Shown: positions 34,250-42,154 of the stretch, piece by piece | Numbering within the stretch: the stretch's first letter is position 1 | Layout: every line of letters starts with the position of its first letter | Assembly (NCBI RefSeq): GCF_008122525.1 | Contig: NZ_VSRV01000001.1 | Location: 3,286,001 to 3,350,000, forward strand | Source of the DNA: Marinomonas sp. IMCC 4694 | Lineage (GTDB): Bacteria; Pseudomonadota; Gammaproteobacteria; Pseudomonadales; Marinomonadaceae | Length of the DNA stretch: 64,000 bases | Direction of reading: 5' to 3' | Notes under the pieces: model-generated | The model's input: the letters and a program-made list of their open reading frames with translations, nothing else | The model's database searches: none | What the model was told of the DNA's origin: nothing | Program-made: the position numbers and the translations under genes

Positions 34250-34620
34250 GGGGATCGCTCGCCCTTGTCAAAGCCTGCAAGGCTTGGACAATACTGCTTC
34301 TGCCTACTGCTCTTGTTACTGATCCTGTTACTGCTACTGGTTAACGCATGGGTCAAGTAACCGTCAGACAAGGCTTGTTGAACCCTTTGCAAAGGGTTTC
34401 AAAACAGTTAGTAAAATTCTGCTTCGTATTGAATTTACTGGCTTAAAGAGAAGTCAGGAGCATCTTTAAAATGCTCAGTCGAACTCAGTTCAAGCCTTTT
34501 GCAACCGTTTGAAAAGGGGTTGGCTAAGCCATACGTAAAGGGTATCGGTAAGGGTTACCTAAAGGGTTTGGCTAAGGCTTTCTGAAAGGCTTAGCCAAAG
34601 CCTTCATACATGGGTTCACC
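34250..34620. repeat. Hairpin-rich, repeat-rich stretch without a gene
   Basis: A run of consecutive inverted repeats with no long frame. There is a stem TTGTC-x-AAGCCT/AGGCTT-x-GACAA (34265-34291), a perfect 18-bp palindrome AACCCTTTGCAAAGGGTT (34381-34398) and AGTAAAATTC/GAATTTACT (about 34409-34439). GAGCAT/ATGCTC (34458-34476) and TTGGCTAAG/CTTAGCCAA within 34568-34600 follow. From 34512 to 34607 there are four degenerate units of exactly 24 bp, each starting near AAAGGG. It could be a structured RNA or decayed repeat-coding sequence. Confidence 0.6.
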
Positions 34621-34742
34621 CAGTAGAAAGATTAAAAAAACGCTGAGGTATCCAATGTGCATTTTGTACAAATGCGTTTATAAACGGACAGGGCACAGTG
34701 AAATAACCCAAAGCGAATAATAGAATTGAAGAGGAACCATCA

Positions 34743-34832
34743 ATGACAAGAGCCCCTGCGCCATTTCCGCTAGAGCGCCTCGCGGATATCCCAGAAAGAC
34801 CAGAAGATTTTAGCTCTTTGGGGTCAGGGTGA
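34743..34832 (+). CDS. Possible 29-residue ORF or N-terminal gene remnant
   Basis: ATG at 34743 has a good GAGG eight bases upstream. The short frame (MTRAPAPFPLERLADIPERP, then EDFSSLGSG) looks like the opening of a larger proline-rich protein cut short, but I cannot assign it. It is antisense to a longer but unconvincing frame. Low confidence. Confidence 0.3.
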   Translation: MTRAPAPFPLERLADIPERPEDFSSLGSG

Positions 34833-34950
34833 CTAAACAATGTTCAGTCTAACCATCAACAATGATGTCACTGGCGAATCATTGGTAGCGTGAGAACATA
34901 TGGACAATCCAGTAATAAGTCATATGTTAAGCCCTTCTACATGGTCAATT

Positions 34951-35094
34951 TTAGTATTGACACCAACGTATTACAACCGACAACAAACAGCCAATGATAA
35001 AGAATCTTGAGGTAGACTTTAAAACAACCAAGATAGTCTGGTCGAAAGCTTTTTTACCGACAGCCCCTAGCGGTTTCTGGCTTTCTTTGGGCAC
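34951..35094 (-). CDS. Possible 47-residue small hydrophobic protein
   Basis: A GTG start at 35094 follows AGGAG by six bases of T. The frame begins PKESQKPLGAVGKKAFDQT and continues with a hydrophobic stretch (RFFIIGCLLSVVIRW). No family recognised. It is listed because the ribosome binding site is good in an otherwise gene-free region; it may be chance. Confidence 0.2.
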   Translation of the reverse strand: MPKESQKPLGAVGKKAFDQTILVVLKSTSRFFIIGCLLSVVIRWCQY

Positions 35095-35282
35095 AAAAAA
35101 CTCCTAAGCAAATCCGCTACATTTAGTAACGTCATTGAAAGGAGCCGTGTTGCTAAAAAGCATATAACTGTCCGTTATGAAATTCTACATCCCTAACTCT
35201 TGCTTCAAGTTCTGCAGAGCCCTCTAAGTGATGCTCAAAAGCAGTAAAGCGTAACAATTTTCTTAGCAAAACGGCCAAACTG

Positions 35283-35316
35283 AACAAAAATCTTGGTAGC
35301 CAAAACATTTTCTTAG
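35283..35316 (+). repeat. 34-bp element, left copy
   Basis: AACAAAAATCTT, eight bases, then AAACATTTTCTTAG. The same two blocks with the same 8-base spacing occur in reverse orientation at 37502-37535, upstream of the Fic gene. A related block TAACAATTTTCTTAG lies just outside at 35252-35266. Confidence 0.6.
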
Positions 35317-35356
35317 CAATTAACCACTACAATCAGAAAAATAAGGAGACATTTTA

Positions 35357-35389
35357 GGTGTTGGGTGTTGGGTGTTGGGTGTTGGGTGT
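35357..35389 (+). repeat. 7-bp tandem repeat (GGTGTTG x 4.7)
   Basis: Four full copies of GGTGTTG and a partial fifth. The array begins at the GTG codon (35358) of a 23-residue frame ending at 35429, which has GGAG nine bases upstream. Because the unit is not a multiple of three, copy-number change would shift that frame. Whether the frame is translated is unknown. Confidence 0.7.
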
Positions 35390-35494
35390 ACTGAAAAAAC
35401 TGTTTGGCTCTGATATTGAAAGCAACTGAGGATGCACTGATAGCGAGGGCTATGATGATTTATTCTCGTAATGAGAAATACATTACTTTAAAAT

Positions 35495-35526
35495 AAAAAA
35501 AGCCACGCAGATGCATGGCTTTTTTT
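35495..35526. terminator. Strong bidirectional terminator
   Basis: AAAAAAAGCCA-x-GCA and TGC-x-TGGCTTTTTTT form a near-perfect hairpin with A and T runs on the two sides. It lies at the 3' end of the left transposase fragment. Confidence 0.75.
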
Positions 35527-35877
35527 ATTTTTCGCATAGCTTCTCGATCTCCTCTTTGAAACGTTCGTTTCCCACCCAGTGCCATATCTGAATGCGTAGC
35601 GGATCGAATCCGTCCGAGTTCTTCTTCTGAGATGTGGTATTTGAATAAAGCTTGAGATAAAGCTCTTGTGGTTGCCAAAGTTCACTTTGCAGATCCAGTG
35701 ACTCCTGAGCGTGAAAGCGATAGCTCGACCATTTGTAGTCAGCTGGATGAGCTGACCATATTCGCTCTAACGGGATTCAGTTCGATATATCGCTGGCAGA
35801 TAAAAAAGTATTCCTCAGCACTGATAACACAAGATTTAAATCGCCCTTCCCACAATGTGCCGGTTCTTTGGTAAGTT
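35525..35877 (-). pseudogene. REP-type (Y1) transposase fragment, left copy
   Basis: The C-terminal part of the same transposase that lies at 37598-38076, in the same orientation. Relative to that copy it lacks the N-terminal half, has an internal deletion of about 40 bases after the FKYHIS segment's coding start, and a four-base insertion near 35576 that shifts frame (ALGGKRTF instead of ALGDERF). It keeps the one base that the right copy has lost at HISEEELGRIR. The frame ends EEIEKLCEK at the terminator. Confidence 0.8.
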
Positions 35878-35885
35878 TTCTATTT

Positions 35886-37379
35886 TCATCTGACTCCAAT
35901 TTCAGACCCTAATTCCATTTCTGAGTAGGCTTGTTCTAAAGCGTCAAAGGCATCAGTGGGCACTTCATATTGAAACTGATCTCTACGTTTCTTAGATATC
36001 TTGCCGCTTTGCTCTAAACAGAAGACGACCAACTTTGAAAGGGTTCTATCATTAATATCGTACTGCTTATTGATATGGCGTTTTAGAGCGTCGTATTGAT
36101 TGAGATACGCCACTTCCTGCTTGATATAGTGTTCCATGGCTTCGTCGCATGCTTCCGCCATTAGCTCGGCACAGGCGGTGCCATCCCAATGACGATAGAT
36201 AGATTCATGACCGTTGAATTCAAAGGCGAAGTTTTCAGCATCAAGGTAATCAACTTGCCAGAAGGTTCTGATTTCGGAGGAGTAGGCGCTTAATGTTGCA
36301 AGATACTCTCGCTCTTTGTTATGCAAAACGGCCGAGACAGGCAGTAATAGGCCATTCGCGAGCTGACCGCTGCGGCATAATACGTGGTGAAACATAAAGC
36401 GTGATAAGCGTCCATTCCCATCCATAAAAGGGTGTAAGAATACAAAACCAAATGAGATGACCGCGCCAAGTACAACAGGATCTACTTGCTCTGGTAACTG
36501 GTTGGTCAATTGCTCCCACTCTTTCATCAGTTCACGGCATAAATTCGGTGAGGGCGGTACATACGTGACGCCGATAGACCCATGGCCATTGCTTAAGTAG
36601 TTCTGCTCATTGCGATAGGACACGGCCCATTCATAGGGGTTGTTGATCGTGGCCTTTTGCAATTCTGCTAAATAGTCTTCATCGATTGCACGGGGAATGT
36701 GTGCTTGTCTCAGTAGGTTGGTATACCGCTGGATTTTATTGGTATCGGGCTGCTCTTTCTCGATAGCGAAGGAATCTTTGGTTTCACTGAGATACACCCA
36801 AGATAAAGCTCGGTTGAGCATGGCGTCATCTAAACCATCAGTAAACTCTTTGGCTTTTTGCAAAGTGTTTTTGGCCAATGCCTTTTCAAGTCGCTCAGTT
36901 CGCTTCACGATGATGCTGTAGTCTAAGGAGCCGATTACATTGACATGGACGCGCCAGCGTTTATTCGTCTGATTATCTGCGGTGATAAAACGCTTTGGAT
37001 CCAATAAAGGGATATAGTTACCCCGTGTTAGTTCAGTGGTGCGTGGTAATGATTGCTGATGAAAGTGTTCCCAAAGTAGGCAGGCAATACGGATATATTT
37101 GCCCATAGGCGAAGATTCATAGACAGCCAAAAGCTCGCTTTCGTCCACCTGAAGCAGAGCTTGGGAGAGTATTTGTAAATTAAGGTCTTCGTATTTCAGT
37201 GCAAAAAGAATGTGATCGAGTATCTTATCCGAAGGCTTTAATGAGGCAGGCGTTGCTAATGTATTGTCAATTAGTTGTATCTTAGTGACTGGCATAACAC
37301 GGGCAGATACTTGCAACGGCAGCGCTTTTATCTCTGCGCGCTCCAGTAAGTGAGCGTAGCCTACGGATGTATTTGTCAT
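35886..37379 (-). CDS. Fic-domain protein (likely AMP transferase)
   Basis: A 497-residue Fic protein. The full active motif HPFMDGNGRLSR (residues 316-327) indicates capacity to transfer AMP or another nucleotide to target hydroxyls. A candidate inhibitory helix (SFAIEKE, S203-E207) precedes the Fic core, as in class II Fic proteins, though the usual E-G/N is E-K. A C-terminal region with ISKKRRDQF may be a winged helix. The target is unknown. It has no antitoxin gene beside it. Start ATG at 37379; an in-frame TTG (37391) is possible. It is flanked by two transposase fragments and preceded by repeated operator-like sites. Confidence 0.88.
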   Translation of the reverse strand: MTNTSVGYAHLLERAEIKALPLQVSARVMPVTKIQLIDNTLATPASLKPSDKILDHILFALKYEDLNLQILSQALLQVDESELLAVYESSPMGKYIRIACLLWEHFHQQSLPRTTELTRGNYIPLLDPKRFITADNQTNKRWRVHVNVIGSLDYSIIVKRTERLEKALAKNTLQKAKEFTDGLDDAMLNRALSWVYLSETKDSFAIEKEQPDTNKIQRYTNLLRQAHIPRAIDEDYLAELQKATINNPYEWAVSYRNEQNYLSNGHGSIGVTYVPPSPNLCRELMKEWEQLTNQLPEQVDPVVLGAVISFGFVFLHPFMDGNGRLSRFMFHHVLCRSGQLANGLLLPVSAVLHNKEREYLATLSAYSSEIRTFWQVDYLDAENFAFEFNGHESIYRHWDGTACAELMAEACDEAMEHYIKQEVAYLNQYDALKRHINKQYDINDRTLSKLVVFCLEQSGKISKKRRDQFQYEVPTDAFDALEQAYSEMELGSEIGVR

Positions 37380-37404
37380 ATTCAGTACCAAAAAATTTTT
37401 ACAA

Positions 37405-37451
37405 AACTAAGATTTTAGTTATATCTGCTTCATTCACTAAGATAATAGTTA
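37405..37451 (-). promoter_or_regulatory. Repeated operator-like sites upstream of fic
   Basis: Read toward the gene, TAACTATTATCTTAGT (37451-37436) and TAACTAAAATCTTAGT (37421-37406) are 30 bp apart, about three helical turns. Site 37405-37420 is a perfect 6-4-6 palindrome AACTAA/TTAGTT. Two weaker versions lie at 37536-37521 and 37516-37501, 20 bp apart. Such phased repeats suggest cooperative binding by a regulator. Confidence 0.55.
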
Positions 37452-37501
37452 CATTTTAAGCACTGTTACTTGGTGTTGGATACGCCTAACTGCAATTTAG
37501 T

Positions 37502-37535
37502 CTAAGAAAATGTTTACGAAATTAAGATTTTTGTT
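37502..37535 (-). repeat. 34-bp element, right copy
   Basis: Reverse-oriented copy of the element at 35283-35316: AACAAAAATCTT (37535-37524), eight bases, AAACATTTTCTTAG (37515-37502). It overlaps the distal operator-like sites of the Fic promoter. The rest of the gap between the Fic gene and the right transposase copy is AT-rich, with no gene. Confidence 0.6.
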
Positions 37536-37597
37536 ACAAATCTCCATTTCTTCAAGAAAAAGATTACAGGCTGGAACAATTGGGTTCAGATGAAAAT

Positions 37598-38076
37598 TTA
37601 GTCCATCTGGCTCGGTTTCCTTCCGCGCTTTCTTGGCGTCACTCGCCTACCCGTTAGCTTCTCGATCTCCTCTTTAAAACGTTCGTCTCCCAGTGCCATA
37701 TCTGAATGCGTAGCGGATCGAATCCGTCCGAGTTCTTCTTCGAGATGTGGTATTTGAATAAGTCTTGGTAACGCTTCGCTCGCGTTTCTTGCTGACGGCT
37801 AAGCTTGAGATAAAGTTCATGCGGTTGCCAAAGCTCACTTTGTCGATCCAGTGACTCCTGAGCGTGAAAGCGATAGCTCGACCATTTGTAGTCGGCTGGA
37901 TGCTTCACCATATTGGCTCTAACGGGATTTAGCTCAATATATCGCTGGCAGATAAAAAAGTATTCCTCAGCACTGATGACACAAGATTTAAATCGCCCTT
38001 CCCACAATGTGCCCGTTCTTTGATAGGTGTAGTTGAAGTAACGGACATAGCGGCGTCCCAATGTGGCGCAATGCAC
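37598..38076 (-). pseudogene. REP-type (Y1) transposase fragment, right copy
   Basis: C-terminal two thirds of a REP-associated tyrosine transposase (transposase_17/IS200-like group): RRYVRYFNYTYQRTGTLWEG, then YFFICQRYIELNPVRANMVKHP and YKWSSYRFHAQ. The N-terminal part with the HUH metal motif is missing beyond 38076. A one-base deletion near 37737 (relative to the left copy) breaks the frame. The true C-terminus (ALGDERFKEEIEKLTGRRV, then TPRKRGRKPSQMD) continues in the next frame to a stop at 37598. Inactive. Confidence 0.85.
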
Positions 38077-38168
38077 GGATCAGAAAATTTTTGAGGTCTT
38101 GGCTTGGGCTTTAGACCAGCAGGTATAAAAAGCGACAGCATGAAGACATATTGGATTCATTTATGTAT

Positions 38169-38831
38169 TTAGCAACTCGCAATAGCAGGCGCTGTTTGTA
38201 TCAGTTCGTCTTTCTCGATAGCAGCGACCATGAATTTGGCGAAGTCGATGCGACGCACTAGGTTGTGTGCAATGCGTTCATCTCCTACGTGCTCCGCCCA
38301 AATAGGCATTCCTTGACTGTCACCCTCTTCTAGATCACAGCCGCGTACGACGGTCCAAGGCTGTGTTGAGGTAAATATGGCATTGGTCGCGCGCACTTGG
38401 TCAGCAATGTCGGCGATGCGTAACCAGCGTGCTAATTTTTCAAAGACGGCGACGAAACATTTTAGTTTGAAGGAGTACTGGTCTTTGCCATCACGGCTGA
38501 TGTGCCAACCGCATGAAAAAATCAATCGCGCATTCGGTGATGCGAAATCCAGCACGGCCTTGGCGGTATTCGTTGCATAGCCATTGACACCCCAAGGCGC
38601 CAATACGGTTAACACCGCATCGACCTTGGGCAACAAAAGTCCCAATGCCTCACGATCGTCGGTGTAAGCGGGCACGATTTGGATTCGGTCTTTCCATTGT
38701 TCCAACTTTCCCACACTCTGAGGTCGACACACCGCGGTGACTTGGTAGCCCAATAACAAGGCCTCTTCGATCATGTACCTTCCCAGTTTGCCCGAGCCAC
38801 CAAGAATGGCGATGTGTTTTGTCGCGGTCAT
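38169..38831 (-). CDS. NmrA/SDR-like NAD(P)-binding protein
   Basis: A 220-residue atypical SDR: IAILGGSGKLGRYMIEEALLLG at the N-terminus is the dinucleotide-binding loop; PWTVVRGCDLEEGDS and RIDFAKFMVAAIE are typical of the NAD(P)H-binding (YwnB/NmrA-like) group. Substrate unknown. ATG at 38831 follows GGTGG; an in-frame GTG lies three codons upstream. It is divergent from a LysR gene that probably regulated it. Confidence 0.8.
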   Translation of the reverse strand: MTATKHIAILGGSGKLGRYMIEEALLLGYQVTAVCRPQSVGKLEQWKDRIQIVPAYTDDREALGLLLPKVDAVLTVLAPWGVNGYATNTAKAVLDFASPNARLIFSCGWHISRDGKDQYSFKLKCFVAVFEKLARWLRIADIADQVRATNAIFTSTQPWTVVRGCDLEEGDSQGMPIWAEHVGDERIAHNLVRRIDFAKFMVAAIEKDELIQTAPAIASC

Positions 38832-38914
38832 ATTATCCACCTGTTCGTTTTTGTATGGATAAAGTCTAACGGGGTCGATATGCTATTAAAATTACCCAAA
38901 ATCAAAGATCGGAT

Positions 38915-39652
38915 ATGCGTATTTGTATGGCAAATCAATACGAGCAATTAGATTGGAATGCGTTAAAAGCGTTTCTTACCGCCGCACGAGAAGGTTCTTT
39001 TTCAAAAGCGGCCAAGCACATAGGCGTGACTCAACCCACCTTGAGCCGTCAGATTTACAACCTTGAAAGCGCACTTAACGTCACGCTGTTTGAACGCCTT
39101 AGCACAGGCTTAGTCTTGACCGACGCTGGGCAGCATTTGCTGGAATACGCCGCGCCAATGGGCATGGCCGCGCAGCAAGTAAGCTTGGCAGTGTCGGGGT
39201 TGTCGTCCGACTTGGAGGGCGAAGTCAGCCTGTCTGTCAGCGAAATAGACGCGCTGTTTCGGCTGCCCTCGATCACGGCCTTTCTAAGAGAGCACGCGCC
39301 CACGATCCGGCTGACCATTCATGTTAATAATAGCATCAGTGACCTCAAACGCCGTGACGCCGATATCGCCATACGAAGCTTTCAGCCAACCGAGCTGGAT
39401 TTGATTGCTCGTCGTTTGGTCGACGAGCCCATTTGGCTTTATGGTTTACCTGACCCGGTGGCTCGTTATGGCTCGCTCGCACAGCCAAAAAACCTTGGGG
39501 CGGTTGAAATCATTGGTTTTGAGCGAGAAGGCGATCTCCTCCGTCGCTTACATGCCTTGGGCTGGCCATTGACGGAACAGCACTTTCCCATCGTCACGCC
39601 GTTTCAAGGGCTACAATGGGAATTGGTCAAAAAGGGCTTAGGCTTGGTTTGA
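38915..39652 (+). CDS. LysR-family regulator, C-terminally truncated
   Basis: 245 residues against about 295 usual. The helix-turn-helix is intact (DWNALKAFLTAAREGSFSKAAKHIGVTQPTLSRQIYNLE). The effector domain begins normally (EVSLSVSEIDALF) and stops at LQWELVKKGLGLV, where family members continue with the last roughly 50 residues. The stop directly follows this conserved segment and no continuation was seen in the next 60 bases. DNA binding may survive but effector response is doubtful. The neighbouring NmrA-like gene is the likely target. Confidence 0.8.
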   Translation: MRICMANQYEQLDWNALKAFLTAAREGSFSKAAKHIGVTQPTLSRQIYNLESALNVTLFERLSTGLVLTDAGQHLLEYAAPMGMAAQQVSLAVSGLSSDLEGEVSLSVSEIDALFRLPSITAFLREHAPTIRLTIHVNNSISDLKRRDADIAIRSFQPTELDLIARRLVDEPIWLYGLPDPVARYGSLAQPKNLGAVEIIGFEREGDLLRRLHALGWPLTEQHFPIVTPFQGLQWELVKKGLGLV

Positions 39653-39706
39653 GGAATACGATTAGCAAGATTTTAATGTAAAAGTGTCAGTCTAAAAGAG
39701 GCGGTT

Positions 39707-39856
39707 ATGACTCACAAGAAACACCATTTACCCGAAAAAATATGCCCCGTTTGCCAGCGGCCATTTGCATGGCGCAAAAAGTGGGCACGCGATTGGGCGC
39801 AAGTGAAGTACTGCTCCGAGCGCTGTAAAAGACAAGGTAAAAACCAACAACATTAG
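39707..39856 (+). CDS. DUF2256-family small zinc-finger-like protein
   Basis: A 49-residue protein with the DUF2256 pattern: KICPVCQRPFAWRKKWARDW, then VKYCSERCK. The CxxC...CxxxC spacing suggests a zinc site. Function unknown. ATG at 39707 follows AGAGG. Often missed because of its size. Confidence 0.85.
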   Translation: MTHKKHHLPEKICPVCQRPFAWRKKWARDWAQVKYCSERCKRQGKNQQH

Positions 39857-39901
39857 AGGCCCTAAGCCTACTAATGTTATTGGAATGTTGATGTTAAATA
39901 A

Positions 39902-42154
39902 TTAAGAAGTAAACCTTTTGGCTGTGTGATTGAGCTGTTCCGAGAGTGTCGCTAGCTCCTCACTTGCACGAGCAATATGACCCATGGCTTGTTCGTTTTC
40001 TGTCGACATTGCATTAACGGAATGTATGTTTTGGTTGATTTCAACCGCAACACTGGATTGCTCTTCCGCTGCGCTGGCGATTTGCATCAACATATCTGAC
40101 GACTGCTCCACATGAAGCACTGCTTCTTTTAAGCTCTCGACGGTGTCAAGCGTCGCTTGAGCAACCTGATGCGCTTCTTCTACACTCAACGCCATGGTAT
40201 TTTTCGCGTCATTGGAGCCTTGTTGCAGCGCTTGAATAATCGAAGCAATTTGCTCTGTTTCCTTTTGGGTGTTTAACGCCAATGTGCGGACTTCGTCGGC
40301 GACCACCGCAAAACCTCGCCCTTGATCACCGGCTCTAGCGGCTTCTATGGCGGCATTTAGCGCCAATAGATTGGTCTGGTCTGCAATGCCTTTTATGGTC
40401 TGAAGCACCCCTGAAATATCATTGGCCTTATGATTCACATCATCTACTTTACGGCCAGCTTCTGACAAAACCTGCGCGACTTTTTGCATACTTTGAGACG
40501 CAGCAGCGACCTGGTCTGCACTGTGAATGACGGCGGCACGAGCCTGTTTGGTTGACTCGGCTACTTTTGACGTGTTTTGTGCGACCTCGTTCACCGTCGA
40601 GGACATTTGGTGCATTGCCGTCGCGACTTGCATGGTATTTTGGTGTTGTGTGTGCAAATTGACATTCGCCTGCTCTGTCGTAGACGCCAGTTCATGCGCG
40701 GTACTGGCTTGTGTTTCTGCGGCTGAAACAATGTGCTGAATGAGCGCCCTTAAATCGGTCACCATGGTCGCTAATGCACGATAAATTCCGGTTTCTTTTC
40801 CGGTTAAATTAAATGCATAAGTAAGGTCACCTGCAGCCACTTGTTCGACAATAGACTGAATCTCTTTTGGCTCACCGCCGATCGGGATTAATACAGAACG
40901 TGCGGTGTACAATGCAACAGCCGTGACAATCAAAATAGTAATCACAAGCAAGCCGCCCGCAAATAAATACAACCAATAGACATCGGCATAGGCTTCTGCT
41001 TTATCAATTTCAGCGAAGATGGCCCATTGTAAACCAGAAAACGCCAGTGGCGCATAGGCAGATAATATTGGCTGCCCTTGATAACCGGTGATGACTTGAA
41101 TGCCCGCTTTGCCTGATAAGGCCTCACGTGAAGAAAGCGTTTCGATTTTTCCCGTTTCTGGTTGTAAAAAGGAGGCGACAACGCTGTGTGCATCAGAATC
41201 TAAAAACGAATCAGATCGCATTAAGAGGTCATCACCGACTAAATACGTCTCTCCAGTTTTGCCTAATCCTACACGCTCTCCCATGATTTTGTTCATATTA
41301 TCGAGCGGAAACTGAGCAATAATAACGCCTTGGGAATGACCATCTTTGCCGTGCATAGGAGCAGCAATGAAAGCCGCAGGGCTATTATAGGAAGGTAGGT
41401 ACATGGCAAAGTCTACCACTGTAGCTTGTGTATCAGTGCGCGCAAGGGCGTTTTCAAACGCTTGGCCTAGGCCTGTGTGCGCAAAAGGCCCCTTGGTAAG
41501 CGAGGTTGCGTAATCAATTTCTTTAAAAACGCTGTAGACAATATCGCCTTCATTGCTAACCAGAAAAATATCGTAAAATCCAAAGCGTTTTTGCACGTCG
41601 GATAAATACGTATGAATGTCTTCATGCGCTTTATCGTAGGCAAAGTTCAGGGCCGACGCCACTAAAGCGTCTTTGTTACCGATGGGGTTGGCGTTGTTGA
41701 CGATATAGGCTTCTTGTAAAATAACCGCCGTATCAGATAACTGATCAACCAGCTGACTGGTATCTCCAATGCCGTGTTTGGCATCCTGCTGCGTTAACCT
41801 TGGTGCGAACTCAGTGCGATAAAATTGCTTTAACACTTGTCGCTTTTGCGCTAAATCCTGATCAGTAAAATCGACTTCATAATCGCCCTCGGCCACTTGT
41901 TCATAAGCAAAACGAAAGTTACTCATGGCTTTTTGTAGACTTGGATCTATTGCCATGACCTCGACCTGATTCGTCAGGGACGTCAAATACTGCTTAATGG
42001 TCAGCGTTTTACTTTCTCTAACGGACTCTAGCTGGTTGAAGGCTTGTTTTTCTAAAGAATGAGTGGCGATTTGAATAGCAACAGTAGCCACCAAGGTAAC
42101 AGGAATTAATCCTATCAACAGCATGATCAAAATCATTTTGCGAGTAAATTTCAT
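39902..42154 (-). CDS. Methyl-accepting chemotaxis protein
   Basis: A 750-residue chemoreceptor. The N-terminal transmembrane helix is MILIMLLIGLIPVTLVATVAIQI. A long periplasmic sensor (about residues 30-380) with Cache-like features (GETYLVGDDLLMRSDSF) follows, then a second transmembrane helix (WLYLFAGGLLVITILIVTAVALYTA). HAMP comes next (IGGEPKEIQSIVEQVAAGDLTYAF), and the signalling tip ADQTNLLALNAAIEAARAGDQGRGFAVVADEVR. The ligand is unknown. ATG at 42154 is six bases after GGAG; the ATG two codons upstream is part of that spacing. Confidence 0.94.
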   Translation of the reverse strand: MKFTRKMILIMLLIGLIPVTLVATVAIQIATHSLEKQAFNQLESVRESKTLTIKQYLTSLTNQVEVMAIDPSLQKAMSNFRFAYEQVAEGDYEVDFTDQDLAQKRQVLKQFYRTEFAPRLTQQDAKHGIGDTSQLVDQLSDTAVILQEAYIVNNANPIGNKDALVASALNFAYDKAHEDIHTYLSDVQKRFGFYDIFLVSNEGDIVYSVFKEIDYATSLTKGPFAHTGLGQAFENALARTDTQATVVDFAMYLPSYNSPAAFIAAPMHGKDGHSQGVIIAQFPLDNMNKIMGERVGLGKTGETYLVGDDLLMRSDSFLDSDAHSVVASFLQPETGKIETLSSREALSGKAGIQVITGYQGQPILSAYAPLAFSGLQWAIFAEIDKAEAYADVYWLYLFAGGLLVITILIVTAVALYTARSVLIPIGGEPKEIQSIVEQVAAGDLTYAFNLTGKETGIYRALATMVTDLRALIQHIVSAAETQASTAHELASTTEQANVNLHTQHQNTMQVATAMHQMSSTVNEVAQNTSKVAESTKQARAAVIHSADQVAAASQSMQKVAQVLSEAGRKVDDVNHKANDISGVLQTIKGIADQTNLLALNAAIEAARAGDQGRGFAVVADEVRTLALNTQKETEQIASIIQALQQGSNDAKNTMALSVEEAHQVAQATLDTVESLKEAVLHVEQSSDMLMQIASAAEEQSSVAVEINQNIHSVNAMSTENEQAMGHIARASEELATLSEQLNHTAKRFTS

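Larger units (their letters stand above)
34140..35524. other. Gene-poor interval between umuD and the Fic island
   Basis: About 1.4 kb with no recognisable intact gene. It holds the SOS promoter at its left end, the hairpin/24-bp repeat stretch, two doubtful small frames, a GCATTT/AAATGC hairpin at 34659-34675, a copy of the 34-bp element at 35283, a 7-bp tandem repeat at 35357 and a terminator at 35495. The mixture suggests accumulated remnants of mobile DNA. Confidence 0.6.

Noticed and set aside
34250..34620. Retron non-coding RNA
   Set aside because: Hairpins are present, but no reverse transcriptase gene lies nearby, and no flanking a1/a2 repeat was seen.
34616..34840. 74-codon minus-strand frame in the gene-poor interval
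   Set aside because: No ribosome binding site or domain, and the opposite strand has a better-supported short frame with a good binding site.
35357..35389. GGTGTTG repeats as a CRISPR array or telomere-like sequence
   Set aside because: The unit is 7 bp with no spacers, so it is a simple tandem repeat.
35668..35874. 68-codon plus-strand frame over the left transposase fragment
   Set aside because: Antisense to the transposase remnant; the transposase reading has clear homology to the right copy.
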